Origin: an uncultured Alphaproteobacteria bacterium
GTDB lineage: Bacteria; Pseudomonadota; Alphaproteobacteria; HIMB59; GCA-002718135
Reading direction: 5' to 3'
Length of the DNA: 64,000 bases
Assembly (NCBI GenBank): GCA_902595425.1
Contig: CACJPV010000001.1
Coordinates: 248,001-312,000 of the forward strand
Shown here: positions 26,734-35,651 of the stretch, in pieces
Layout of the letters: each line of letters starts with the position of its first letter
Position numbering within the stretch: position 1 is the first letter of the stretch
Made by a program: the position numbers and the translations under genes
Notes under the pieces: generated by a model
The model's input: the letters and a program-made list of their open reading frames with translations, nothing else
The model's database searches: none
Told to the model about the DNA's origin: nothing

Positions 26734-27468
26734 ATGGCAGCAAAAGATAGTCCACTAAAGCAATTCGAGATAGTTCCTTTCTCCAATACTGAAGTAGGAA
26801 GTTATGATATTTCATTTACAAACTCCTCACTCTCTATGGTTATAACTGTTGCTGTTATTACTCTTTTCCTAACTTTAACGGTTAACCCTCGCTCAATTAT
26901 TCCTTCAAGAATGCAGTTAATTTCTGAGCTAATGTATAATTTTATTGCTCAACTTTTAAGTGATACAGTAGGTGACAATGGAAAAAAATATTTTCCCTTT
27001 GTGTTTTCTCTCTTCATGTTTGTTTTAATTGGCAACATGGTGGGAATGGTTCCCTATCAATTTACTTTTACAAGTCACATCATAGTAACTTTTGCTCTTG
27101 CTGCAGTTGTCTTTATTGGAGTAACAATCTTAGGTTTTGTTAATCATGGAATTAAATTTTTTACCTTTTTTTATATCCCAGGTGTACCTTTCTATATGCA
27201 CCCTTTACTTATTCCGATTGAGGTAATTTCATATTTATCTCGTCCCATTAGTTTGTCTGTAAGGCTTTTTGCTAACATGTTAGCAGGCCATACTTTACTC
27301 AAGGTCTTTGCTGGTTTTGTTGTTGCAATGCCATTTTTCAGTGGCGCGCTTCCGCTTGCGTTTATTGTTGCATTAACTGGTTTAGAAATATTAATCGCAT
27401 TTTTGCAGGCGTATGTATTTGCAATATTGACATGCTTATACATCAACGATGCATACCACTTACATTAA
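26734..27468 (+). CDS. atpB: ATP synthase F0 subunit a
   Basis: Membrane stator subunit that forms the proton half-channels. The 244-residue protein has about six helices, including the essential Arg in ISLSVRLFANMLAGHTLLKV and the C-terminal helix LEILIAFLQAYVFAILTCLYINDAYH. F0 genes are separated from the F1 operon, as is usual in alphaproteobacteria; no F1 gene is in the window. Confidence 0.97.
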   Translation: MAAKDSPLKQFEIVPFSNTEVGSYDISFTNSSLSMVITVAVITLFLTLTVNPRSIIPSRMQLISELMYNFIAQLLSDTVGDNGKKYFPFVFSLFMFVLIGNMVGMVPYQFTFTSHIIVTFALAAVVFIGVTILGFVNHGIKFFTFFYIPGVPFYMHPLLIPIEVISYLSRPISLSVRLFANMLAGHTLLKVFAGFVVAMPFFSGALPLAFIVALTGLEILIAFLQAYVFAILTCLYINDAYHLH

Positions 27469-27483
27469 AATCTAGGAGGATTT

Positions 27484-27708
27484 ATGGAAATTGAAGCAGC
27501 TAAAGTTATCGGAGCCGGTCTTGCCGTTATTGGTGTTATCGGATCTGGAATTGGAATTGGAAACATTTTCTCTTCATTTATTGAAGCAGTTGGAAGAAAC
27601 CCTGCAGCTCGTGGTGAGGTATTCACTATGACTATGTTAGGTTTCGCACTTGTTGAAGCAATTGCACTATTCGCACTTGTTATTGCTCTAGTTATACTAT
27701 TTGGTTAA
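27484..27708 (+). CDS. atpE: ATP synthase F0 subunit c
   Basis: Forms the rotating c-ring. The 74-residue hairpin has a Gly-rich helix (GAGLAVIGVIGSGIGIGNIF), the polar loop GRNPAARGE and the second helix with the proton-carrying Glu in GFALVEAIALFALV. The typical sodium-binding signature (Gln in helix 1 with Glu-Ser/Thr in helix 2) is absent, so proton coupling is expected. It has the strongest Shine-Dalgarno of the operon (TAGGAGG), fitting its high copy number. Confidence 0.97.
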   Translation: MEIEAAKVIGAGLAVIGVIGSGIGIGNIFSSFIEAVGRNPAARGEVFTMTMLGFALVEAIALFALVIALVILFG

Positions 27709-27721
27709 TTAAAGTAGAAAG

Positions 27722-28213
27722 ATGCCTCAATTAAATCCTGAATTTTTTGTTTCACAGCTTTTTTGGCTAGTGGTAACGTTTTCATTTCTATTTGTTTTTT
27801 TATGGCGCGTTTCATTGCCACGAATTGGTAATGTGCTTGAAAAAAGAGAAAGAAAAATAAGTGAAGACCTAACTTCAGCCAAAGAGCTACAAGTAGAAGC
27901 GTCAAAAATTCAAGAAACAATTGAGAGTCAACTAAAACAAGCAAGAGCTGACGCTTCGGAGTTGATTAAATCATCATCAATCTCACTACAAGATAAGGCA
28001 CAAGCTGAATTAAATAAGCTTGATAAAGAACTTGAAGCAAAAATTGATGATTCAGCTAAAGCAATAGAGAAGAGTAAAAGCGAATCAGTATCTCAGATAC
28101 AAGAACAAATTTATGAAATAACAAAACTTACTATATCTAAAGTTGGTACATTCAATGTGTCTGATGATGAAATTAAAAAAGCTGTTTCTAGCACAGAAAG
28201 ATCAATAAATTAA
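27722..28213 (+). CDS. atpG: ATP synthase F0 subunit b' (b-prime)
   Basis: First of two b-type peripheral stalk subunits. The 163-residue protein has an N-terminal helix (FWLVVTFSFLFVFLWRVSLPRI) followed by a long charged coiled coil, with the LNPEFFVSQLFWL start typical of b'. The b'/b pair is the standard in alphaproteobacteria and cyanobacteria. It overlaps the next gene by one base. Confidence 0.92.
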   Translation: MPQLNPEFFVSQLFWLVVTFSFLFVFLWRVSLPRIGNVLEKRERKISEDLTSAKELQVEASKIQETIESQLKQARADASELIKSSSISLQDKAQAELNKLDKELEAKIDDSAKAIEKSKSESVSQIQEQIYEITKLTISKVGTFNVSDDEIKKAVSSTERSIN

Positions 28214-28698
28214 TGTTTTCTGATCCACAATTTTGGGTAGCAGTTGCTTTTGTTGCATTTATTGCAGCAGTCTTCAATCCTGTTCGTAAAATACTGACTA
28301 CCAGCTTGGATGCGCAAATTAAAGATATCAAAAATAAAATTGAAGAAGCTGAAAATCTTAAAAATGAAACTCAGGTTACGTTAAGTGAGATTAAACAACG
28401 TCAAAATGATGTTAAATCAGAAATTCAAGCTATTCACAAAGAAGCTGAAAATAAGGTAAAGCAAATTGAACAATTATCTGAAGATAAACTAAAAGATCAA
28501 ATATCAAAAAGACAAGTTTTAGCGGAAGCAAAAATAGATCAGCTAACAAGAGATGCTAATAATCATATACAATCTCACATTACATCGACTGCCATTGAAG
28601 CTACCATTAATATTCTTCAACAAAAACTTAACAATGAAAAGCAACAAAAATTAATTAATTCTTCAATCCAAGAGCTTGGTTCAGCTCTAAAAAATTAA
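28213..28698 (+). CDS. atpF: ATP synthase F0 subunit b
   Basis: Second peripheral stalk subunit of 161 residues: a short N-terminal membrane helix (FWVAVAFVAFIAAVFNPVRKI) then an extended charged coiled coil to the C-terminus. Last gene of the atpI-B-E-b'-b operon. Its final 4 bases overlap the convergent lipoprotein gene, so there is no room for a dedicated terminator between them. Confidence 0.93.
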   Translation: MFSDPQFWVAVAFVAFIAAVFNPVRKILTTSLDAQIKDIKNKIEEAENLKNETQVTLSEIKQRQNDVKSEIQAIHKEAENKVKQIEQLSEDKLKDQISKRQVLAEAKIDQLTRDANNHIQSHITSTAIEATINILQQKLNNEKQQKLINSSIQELGSALKN

Positions 28699-29210
28699 TT
28701 TAACAATAACCTTTTTTCATCATCAAGCATAAAACCTATAACTATTTGGTTTGTATCTAGTTTTTTTGTAATTATATAAAGTTTATCTGTAATATCAGTC
28801 TCTTTAAAATTTTTTGTTTCAAAATTTTTTTCAATTGAGTTGGTAACCATAAAGTATTGAGTTTCCAAAACTTGATCATTTTGGTCTAATAACACAGCAT
28901 ACAGAGGAATAGAGACATCTAAATTTTTTAATTCATCCATGGGTTTTGCTATGATAAGGATATTAATAGGCATCACTGCAACTTCATTCTGCTGAGAACA
29001 TTTCTCAATAAAGGCAAAATTGTTTAATTCTGCCTTAAATGTTATGTCATCAATAGAAGTACCGCCCTCACTGGTTTCAATAAAAACTTTATCCTCAGAT
29101 GAAAAAAAGACTCTTGGACAATTGAAATTGCTTGAGACTTGTTTATTTTTACCAATACTATTGCACCCAAAAAGACCAAAAAAAAGAATTAAAATCAGTA
29201 ATTTTTTCAT
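28695..29210 (-). CDS. Putative lipoprotein of unknown function
   Basis: About 171 residues from the ATG at 29210, chosen because it gives a signal peptide with a lipobox (LILILFFGLFGC, Cys at about residue 16). The mature part is beta-prone with ISIDDITFKAELNNF-like segments, two further cysteines (NCPRVFF and KCSQQ) and no recognised motif. Probably an envelope lipoprotein. It is convergent with atpF (4-base overlap) and divergent from ispH, sharing a 59-base upstream gap. Confidence 0.75.
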   Translation of the reverse strand: MKKLLILILFFGLFGCNSIGKNKQVSSNFNCPRVFFSSEDKVFIETSEGGTSIDDITFKAELNNFAFIEKCSQQNEVAVMPINILIIAKPMDELKNLDVSIPLYAVLLDQNDQVLETQYFMVTNSIEKNFETKNFKETDITDKLYIITKKLDTNQIVIGFMLDDEKRLLLN

Positions 29211-29269
29211 GAATATTGTGTTTGTTAATATATTAGGATGTTTATAAAGTAAGTTCAAATTAAATGTAA

Positions 29270-30217
29270 ATGAATAAAAAACTTGATGTATATTTAGCAG
29301 GACCTAGAGGGTTTTGTGCTGGGGTGGAAAGAGCTATTCTAATGGTTAAAGAAGCAATCAAAAAATATGGAGCTCCTGTATATGTGCGACATGAAATTGT
29401 TCACAACAAATATGTTGTCGATAATCTTAAGGAAGAAGGAGCTATATTTGTTGAAGAGTTAAGCGAAATTGATCAGTTGGATAGGCCTGTCATATTTTCT
29501 GCACACGGCGTTCCTAAATCGGTACCAGAAGAAGCGGCAAATATGAATTTGCTATATTATGACGCTACTTGTCCGTTAGTAAGTAAGATTCATCGAGAAG
29601 TTGAAAATTTTGAAAGAAAAAATTTTCCAGTTATTTTGATTGGTCATCGTAATCATCCTGAAGTTATAGGAACAATGGGTCAAACTTCAAAAGATATTTA
29701 TCTTGTAGAAAACAAAGAAGATGTAAAGGAGTTGCCCATTGAAAAAAACCAGCAAATTGCTTACGTTACTCAAACAACTTTATCCGTGGACGATACAAAA
29801 GATATTATTGATGAGATAAAATTATATTTCAAAAATGTTGTAGAGCCAAAGAAAAAAGATATTTGCTACGCAACTACCAATAGACAGGAAGCTGTAAAGA
29901 ATATTGCTGCGTTTTCTGATTTCTTTTTTGTAATAGGTTCAAAAAATTCATCTAATTCTCTACGCTTAGTCGAAGTTGCAAAAAATTATGGCTCATCAAA
30001 AGCTATGCTCATTGATGAAATTGATACTTTTGATCCAATGATTTTAAATAATGCTTCTAAAATTGGTATAACAGCAAGCGCATCTTCACCAGAGATTCTT
30101 GTTAGCAAAATGCTACAAAAGATAGGAGAAAAATTTGATCTAAATATTATTGAGTCAGAATATGAGAAAGAAAATACTCATTTTAAAATTCCTCAAAAAT
30201 TAAAAGAAGCAATCTAA
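29270..30217 (+). CDS. ispH: 4-hydroxy-3-methylbut-2-enyl diphosphate reductase IspH
   Basis: Last enzyme of the MEP pathway; it makes IPP and DMAPP using a 4Fe-4S cluster. The 315-residue protein carries the three cluster cysteines in AGPRGFCAGVERAI (Cys16), YDATCPLV and DICYATTNRQEAV, plus HEIVHNKYVV and the C-terminal ITASASSPEILV. The next gene begins on the base after its stop codon. It pairs functionally with ispE at 11961. Confidence 0.98.
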   Translation: MNKKLDVYLAGPRGFCAGVERAILMVKEAIKKYGAPVYVRHEIVHNKYVVDNLKEEGAIFVEELSEIDQLDRPVIFSAHGVPKSVPEEAANMNLLYYDATCPLVSKIHREVENFERKNFPVILIGHRNHPEVIGTMGQTSKDIYLVENKEDVKELPIEKNQQIAYVTQTTLSVDDTKDIIDEIKLYFKNVVEPKKKDICYATTNRQEAVKNIAAFSDFFFVIGSKNSSNSLRLVEVAKNYGSSKAMLIDEIDTFDPMILNNASKIGITASASSPEILVSKMLQKIGEKFDLNIIESEYEKENTHFKIPQKLKEAI

Positions 30218-31168
30218 ATGGCTGTATTCACTAAACTAGAAAAACAAGATATAGAAAATTTTTTAAAAGAATACTCTATTGGCACTTTAGTATCATACGA
30301 AGGTATTGTGGAAGGTGTTGAAAATACAAATTATAGAATTACCACTAATAATCATGATTATATTTTAACTATTTTTGAAAAAAGGGTTAATCCAGAAGAA
30401 CTTCCTTTTTTTATGAATCTGCAAAGAGATTTGGTTACGCACGGCTTTGACTGCCCTCTTCCCATTGAAAATAATAATGGCACTGCAATTAACAATTTAA
30501 AAGATAAATCAGCAGTAATTATTTCTTTTCTTGAGGGAAAACAACTTCAATCGATCCTGCCCCTGCATTGCAAAGAGGTTGGTTCAATGATTGCACGATT
30601 TACAAATATTACTAAATCTTCAAAATTGATGAGAAAAAATAGTATGGGTATTAATATGTGGGAAAAAATTTTTATTAAATGTAAACAAAAAGGAAATAAA
30701 AATTACGATCAATATTTAGAAACTATTGATAAAGAATTAATTTTTCTTAAAAAAAACTGGCCTAAAGATTTACCTGAGGCAATTATCCACGCAGACTTGT
30801 TTCAAGATAATATTTTTTTTAAAGAAGATAAAATTTCAGGAGTCATTGATTTTTATTTTTCTTGCAAAGATTTTATAGCCTATGAAATAGCACTAACAAT
30901 TAATGCTTGGTGCTTTAATGATGAAATTGGTTTCCAACATAATAATTATTTATCTTTTATGGAAGGATTTCATAAACATGCTTCCTTAAATAAAAATGAA
31001 ATTAGCGCTTTAAACATTCTTTTAAGAGGAGCATCATTACGCATACTGGTTACGCGTTTACATGACAAAATATTTCATCCAAAGAGAGCATTAGTCATAC
31101 CAAAAGATCCTAAAGAGTATTTAAATATACTAAGTTGGCATCAACAAAACAATATAACAGAACAATGA
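30218..31168 (+). CDS. thrB: Homoserine kinase ThrB (APH-fold type)
   Basis: Phosphorylates homoserine for threonine synthesis. The 316-residue protein is the proteobacterial phosphotransferase-fold ThrB, not the GHMP type. It starts MAVFTKLEKQDIENFL and has EGVENTNYRI (nucleotide loop), IIHADLFQDNIFF (catalytic Asp) and GVIDFYFS (metal Asp). The threonine synthase gene thrC is also in the window at 54217. It starts directly after ispH and overlaps rnhA as ATGA. Confidence 0.95.
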   Translation: MAVFTKLEKQDIENFLKEYSIGTLVSYEGIVEGVENTNYRITTNNHDYILTIFEKRVNPEELPFFMNLQRDLVTHGFDCPLPIENNNGTAINNLKDKSAVIISFLEGKQLQSILPLHCKEVGSMIARFTNITKSSKLMRKNSMGINMWEKIFIKCKQKGNKNYDQYLETIDKELIFLKKNWPKDLPEAIIHADLFQDNIFFKEDKISGVIDFYFSCKDFIAYEIALTINAWCFNDEIGFQHNNYLSFMEGFHKHASLNKNEISALNILLRGASLRILVTRLHDKIFHPKRALVIPKDPKEYLNILSWHQQNNITEQ

Positions 31169-31593
31169 TTAAAATTTATACTGATGGTGCATGCTCTGGT
31201 AATCCAGGTATCGGTGGTTGGGGTGTAGTTATTTTAGAAAAAAATAAAGATTATGTTTTTTTAAATGGTGGTAATGATAACACGACAAACAATAGAATGG
31301 AGCTACAAGCTGCTATTGAAGGACTAAAATTTTTTAGAGATAAACAAGATATTACGCTAGTTACGGATAGTAAATATGTGAAAGATGGCATTCAATCATG
31401 GATACAAAATTGGAAAAAAAATGGCTGGAAAACTTCTGCAAAAAAACCAGTAAAAAATAAAGAATTATGGATTGAACTTGATGATTTAATTGCAAGGCAT
31501 AATATAAGTTGGGAATGGGTGAAAGGTCATGCTGGAAATACACACAATGAAAAAGCAGATTATTTGGCAAGACGTTATATTGAAGAAATTTAA
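31165..31593 (+). CDS. rnhA: Ribonuclease HI
   Basis: Degrades the RNA strand of RNA-DNA hybrids. About 142 residues from the ATG at 31165, which overlaps the thrB stop as ATGA and gives the usual start MIKIYTDGACSGNPG. Catalytic acidic residues are seen in YTDGACSGNPG, NRMELQAAIEGL, LVTDSKYV and the C-terminal NEKADYLAR. The ispH-thrB-rnhA order is an alphaproteobacterial hallmark. Confidence 0.97.
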   Translation: MIKIYTDGACSGNPGIGGWGVVILEKNKDYVFLNGGNDNTTNNRMELQAAIEGLKFFRDKQDITLVTDSKYVKDGIQSWIQNWKKNGWKTSAKKPVKNKELWIELDDLIARHNISWEWVKGHAGNTHNEKADYLARRYIEEI

Positions 31594-32146
31594 ATTTTTA
31601 TTAATTTTCTTTTTAATCACTTTACCACATACAAGCTTTGCATCAGAGAGATGGGTTTTAGATAAATCATTATCCACTGTTGAATTTGAATTACCAGTAC
31701 TTTTTGCTAAAAATGTTAAAGGCACATTTAACACTATTGAAGGTTTTGTTGAATTGGATGTAAACCAAAAAGAAAATAATAAAGCTATTTTTTATGTAGA
31801 AGTAAATGATCTTGATATGAATTATATTAAATACAAAGATTTACTTCTAAGTAATGTTTTTTTTGACACTCAGCAATTTCCCATAGCAGTCGTCGATACA
31901 AAAAAATTTTCATATGCAAGTGAAAAAGAATTAGCCTTGGATATAGAGCTAACAATAAAAGGTAAAAGTGAAATTGTTCCTCTATTAATAAATGTTAAGC
32001 GACTAGCAGAAGAATTAGTTCAAATTCAAAGTGAATTAATATTTTCTAGAACTGCTTTTGAAATAGGTATTGGGAATTGGAAGAATACTTCAATTTTAAA
32101 AGATAAGGTTAAATTAAGTACAAATTTATTTCTATTTAGAGAATAA
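31580..32146 (+). CDS. YceI-family periplasmic lipocalin-like protein
   Basis: About 188 residues if started at TTG 31580, which places a proper signal peptide (KKFKFLLIFFLITLPHTSFA) at the N-terminus and overlaps rnhA by 14 bases; longer starts inside rnhA are less likely. The YceI pattern follows: WVLDKSLSTVEFELPVLF, KGTFNTIEGFVELD, FFDTQQFPIAVVDTKKF, LTIKGKSEIVPL and SRTAFEIGIGNW. YceI proteins bind polyisoprenoid lipids in the periplasm. The 72 bases after it hold nothing recognisable. Confidence 0.88.
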   Translation: MKKFKFLLIFFLITLPHTSFASERWVLDKSLSTVEFELPVLFAKNVKGTFNTIEGFVELDVNQKENNKAIFYVEVNDLDMNYIKYKDLLLSNVFFDTQQFPIAVVDTKKFSYASEKELALDIELTIKGKSEIVPLLINVKRLAEELVQIQSELIFSRTAFEIGIGNWKNTSILKDKVKLSTNLFLFRE

Positions 32147-32218
32147 AAATATAATTAATTTGATCTATAATTAAATCAACACACGTAGGTCAATATAATA
32201 AGAGTATTTATACATTAA

Positions 32219-32983
32219 TTATCTAGAGGTATACCCGCCATCAATTACTAAAACTTCACCTGTTATATAACTAGAAGCAGGACTGCACAAAAAAAGTGCA
32301 GCTGTACCAATCTCTTCTGTTTCACCCATTCGATTAAGAGGTGTCATTTCATTCCATATTGGATACCAATGCTCATGTTCTTTAGGTAATTTTGTCATTT
32401 CTGTTCTAAAGTATCCAGGTGCTAAAGCATTTACACGTATGTTTTGATCAGCATAGTCACTTGCTAAACTTTTTGTTAACATGTGAACAGCTGCTTTAGA
32501 TGCATTATAAGCAACTTGTGGTTGTGGGATATTTGATACTAATCCTGATATAGAACCAATATTCAAAATTACTCCACCTCCTTGTTTTTTCATTGGGGTT
32601 AATACAGAGCGACACATTCTAAAGACAGAATCTACATTTATATTCATTATCTTATCTAAAAGTTCATCATTATACTCTTCCATATCACCATGTTGCGCAA
32701 CACCTGCATTGTTAACCAGAATATCTACTCTTCCATATTTTTCTATTACAAAATTAATTATTTTTTGAGGCACTGATTTATCATGCATATCTCCCTCATA
32801 AAAAGAAACATCTAAATTAGCTTTTTGAAGACTTTCTAGTCCACCAAATTTATCTGTCCTACTGGTAACGACAAGCTTTGCTCCTGCTGCTCCAAGTGCA
32901 TGCGCAATTGCTAAGCCTATTCCTCTAGTCCCACCTGTCACAATGGCTATTTTATTAGTAACTTTAAAACGTTCTAAAATCAT
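32219..32983 (-). CDS. Short-chain dehydrogenase (polyol/sugar SDR)
   Basis: Classical SDR of 254 residues: cofactor motif TGGTRGIGLAIA (about 16-27), NNAG (about 91-94), catalytic Ser in GSISG, and YNASK (about 158-162), ending in VIDGGY. It is downstream of the polyol dehydrogenase and xylulokinase genes on the same strand, and the overall sequence resembles sorbose-reductase/D-arabinitol 2-dehydrogenase-like SDRs, so a sugar alcohol substrate is plausible (inference). A 113-base gap to the gene upstream may hold its own promoter. Confidence 0.88.
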   Translation of the reverse strand: MILERFKVTNKIAIVTGGTRGIGLAIAHALGAAGAKLVVTSRTDKFGGLESLQKANLDVSFYEGDMHDKSVPQKIINFVIEKYGRVDILVNNAGVAQHGDMEEYNDELLDKIMNINVDSVFRMCRSVLTPMKKQGGGVILNIGSISGLVSNIPQPQVAYNASKAAVHMLTKSLASDYADQNIRVNALAPGYFRTEMTKLPKEHEHWYPIWNEMTPLNRMGETEEIGTAALFLCSPASSYITGEVLVIDGGYTSR

Positions 32984-33096
32984 TTTATCTCTGTTAAATA
33001 TTTTAAAATTATTATCTGCTTAAAAAAATTAAATTACAATGAAAGAATAAATAAAATTTATGACAATGTGAATATATTCTCTAAAAATTTTTTAGA

Positions 33097-34143
33097 TTAT
33101 GAATTTTCCTGATCAATTCTAATTTGCAGCTTTATATCACTTGGTCTATGTTCTGCAGCTCTCTCAAAAGCTTCTACACTTTCCTCAAAATTAAAAGTAT
33201 GAGTAATCATAGGTTTAACATTAATTTTTCCACTTGCTAATAATCTAATTGAAGGTTCATACTGATGAGAATATCTATGAACAGTTTGAAACTCTAAACC
33301 TTTAGAAAATAAAACTGCCCAATCCATAGGAACAGGTTCTGCATTATTTCCAACAAGAACTACAAGAGCTCCAGGTGAACAACATGTAAAGATTGATTCA
33401 TATGCCTTGACGGCACCACTACATTCAAAAAAACGATCTACCCCCCAACCATTTGTATCCTTCATGATTCTTTCTGATAGTTTTTCTTTAGTGAGATCAA
33501 TGGGTATAAGATCTGGATAATGCTCACATGTCTCTAATTTTTCACTTACTATATCTGCTATGTATACTGTTGAACAACCACCAGCCAGTGCTGCAAGAGC
33601 TGTCACTAAACCAATTGGTCCACAGCCCAAAACTAAACCAATCTGACCAGGTTTAATACTTGCTTTTGTTACTGCCTGCATTCCAACCGCAATTGGTTCT
33701 ACCATGGCGCCTTCAGAGTAGGATATATTTTCAGGAATTTTAAATACCATATCTCCAGGAAAAATAACTTCGGGAGTAAGACATCCATGAATAGGTGGAG
33801 TCGCCCAAAATTTAACAGCTTGATCATAATTGTAAATTCCAAGTTTATATTCTTTAGTTTTTTTACTTACTATTTGAGGTTCTACACATACTCTATCACC
33901 AATTTTTAAAATTTTTTCATTCTTACCAACATCGGTAATGGTTCCAGAACCCTCATGACCCAAAACCATGGGTTGATTAACTTTCCATTGACCAATTTTT
34001 CCATGTTCATAATAATGAATATCAGATCCACAAATACCAACTGTATGCATTTTTATTTTTACATCATCTGGTCCAATTTCATTTGGAAGATCGATATCTC
34101 TCAAACTTAACTCTAACTTCTTTTCTAAAACTAATGCTCTCAT
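33097..34143 (-). CDS. Zn-dependent polyol dehydrogenase (sorbitol/xylitol dehydrogenase-like MDR)
   Basis: A 348-residue medium-chain dehydrogenase. Catalytic zinc ligands: GICGSDIHYYEHG (Cys about 37) and LGHEGSGTI (His-Glu about 63-64). Rossmann motif VLGCGPIGLV. WATPPIHGC matches the FATPP segment specific to the sorbitol dehydrogenase group. The structural-zinc cysteine cluster usual in bacterial homologues is absent (EPQIVSKKTKEYKLGIYN has no Cys), as in mammalian sorbitol dehydrogenase. Between the SDR and mannitol-dehydrogenase-type genes in a polyol operon, 8 bases from the latter. Confidence 0.9.
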   Translation of the reverse strand: MRALVLEKKLELSLRDIDLPNEIGPDDVKIKMHTVGICGSDIHYYEHGKIGQWKVNQPMVLGHEGSGTITDVGKNEKILKIGDRVCVEPQIVSKKTKEYKLGIYNYDQAVKFWATPPIHGCLTPEVIFPGDMVFKIPENISYSEGAMVEPIAVGMQAVTKASIKPGQIGLVLGCGPIGLVTALAALAGGCSTVYIADIVSEKLETCEHYPDLIPIDLTKEKLSERIMKDTNGWGVDRFFECSGAVKAYESIFTCCSPGALVVLVGNNAEPVPMDWAVLFSKGLEFQTVHRYSHQYEPSIRLLASGKINVKPMITHTFNFEESVEAFERAAEHRPSDIKLQIRIDQENS

Positions 34144-34151
34144 TGCTCCTA

Positions 34152-35651
34152 TTAACTTTTTGTCAAAGAATACTCTCTAATTGTTTTTTCAACTCCTATT
34201 TCTTCAAGACTTCTAAACCATTTAACAAACAAATCTTTGAAGGATTGGTTATCATGTAAATTACCATATACTTCTTTTATTTCGAACCATTTTAGTGGGT
34301 TTGTCTTTAATTGAATAGCGTAAGTATTTAATTTATCCCAAATAGGATCATTGTTTTCAATTTTTGATTTATCTTCTCTAACTCCCTGGCACATTTTTGC
34401 CCATAATGCTTCAACCAAGGCTAATCCTTTGTTTGAAATATTTTTTGCAATACTATCATTAATTGAAGGAACAATAAAAATACTATGACGTGAAGAACCA
34501 TCAAATGCAACTCTTCTTACAGTATCTTTTATTTCAGGATTAGAAAAACGATTAAGTATTAATTGATAATAATCACTGGGAGACAAATCAGGCAATGGAT
34601 CAATATGGGGAATTATCTCTTCTTTAGTAACTTTTTCAAACATACTTAAAATACCTTTATGCTCAAGAGCTTTATCAATTGTATTAATTCCCAAAAGTTC
34701 TCCTGCATTTGCAATAATTTGATGACCAGCATTTAATATTCTTATTTTTTGATCCTCATATTTATGCACTTGCGAGGAAAATTGTACTCCTACTTCTTCC
34801 AATTGTGGTCTTCCAACACAAAAATTATCTTCAACAACCCATTGGCGAAAATTTTCATGAACTACTGGCGCTTCATCAATGATCCCTATTTTTTTTACAA
34901 GTGATAACTCTCTTTCTCCAGTTCTTGGCACAATGCAATCAACCATTGAATTTGGAAATGTACATTTTTCCTCTATCCAAGTTGATAATTCTTTATCTAT
35001 ATTTTGGGCAATTCCTAAAATAGCTTGTTTTAGTTTTTCACCATTTTTTATTAAATTATCACAACTTAAGAGTGTTATGGGTCCATAACTATTTTCTTTT
35101 CTAATTCTTAAAGCTTTAACTATAGCTCCAAATACTGTTTGAGGTTCTTTTGGATTTTTAATATCTTTAAGAATTTCTTCATGATCAATATCCAATAAGC
35201 CTGATCTGCTATCGATAAAATAACCACCCTCTGTAACGGTAAGAGAAACAATTCGAATTCTGGAGTCTGCAATTGCATTTATTAATGGTTGATTATTTTT
35301 TTCTACAGGAACGTAATCAACCATCGAGCCAATAATTTCACTATTTTTATTTCCAGATGGATCTAATTCTATAAGAGTTGTTAAGTAATCTTGTTTATTT
35401 AATTTTCCTCTCATCTGATAATCATAATTCAAGACACCTGAACCTATTATGCCCCAATTCATACTTTTATTTTCCTGCATTAAACGATGCAAATACCAAG
35501 AAAGATGAGCACGATGAAAATTTCCAACACCAATATGAACGATACCAGGTGATATTTTTGATCGATCATATTTTGGTTTTAAGATATTAAACTTACTTAG
35601 ATTATCATTTTTTAAATCTATAGGAAAAAAATTTTTTGATTTATTTAGCAT
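34152..35651 (-). CDS. Mannitol dehydrogenase-family polyol dehydrogenase
   Basis: A 499-residue long-chain polyol dehydrogenase (mannitol 2-dehydrogenase / fructuronate reductase family). It has GVGNFHRAHLSWYLHRL near residue 41, LTVTEGGY, DNLIKNGEKLK, VVEDNFCVGRP and the catalytic Lys-x4-Asn-x3-His region KIRILNAGHQIIAN. It oxidises a polyol (mannitol to fructose, or D-arabinitol to D-xylulose) with NAD. Linkage to xylulokinase, sharing one base, makes D-arabinitol a reasonable candidate (inference). Confidence 0.92.
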   Translation of the reverse strand: MLNKSKNFFPIDLKNDNLSKFNILKPKYDRSKISPGIVHIGVGNFHRAHLSWYLHRLMQENKSMNWGIIGSGVLNYDYQMRGKLNKQDYLTTLIELDPSGNKNSEIIGSMVDYVPVEKNNQPLINAIADSRIRIVSLTVTEGGYFIDSRSGLLDIDHEEILKDIKNPKEPQTVFGAIVKALRIRKENSYGPITLLSCDNLIKNGEKLKQAILGIAQNIDKELSTWIEEKCTFPNSMVDCIVPRTGERELSLVKKIGIIDEAPVVHENFRQWVVEDNFCVGRPQLEEVGVQFSSQVHKYEDQKIRILNAGHQIIANAGELLGINTIDKALEHKGILSMFEKVTKEEIIPHIDPLPDLSPSDYYQLILNRFSNPEIKDTVRRVAFDGSSRHSIFIVPSINDSIAKNISNKGLALVEALWAKMCQGVREDKSKIENNDPIWDKLNTYAIQLKTNPLKWFEIKEVYGNLHDNQSFKDLFVKWFRSLEEIGVEKTIREYSLTKS

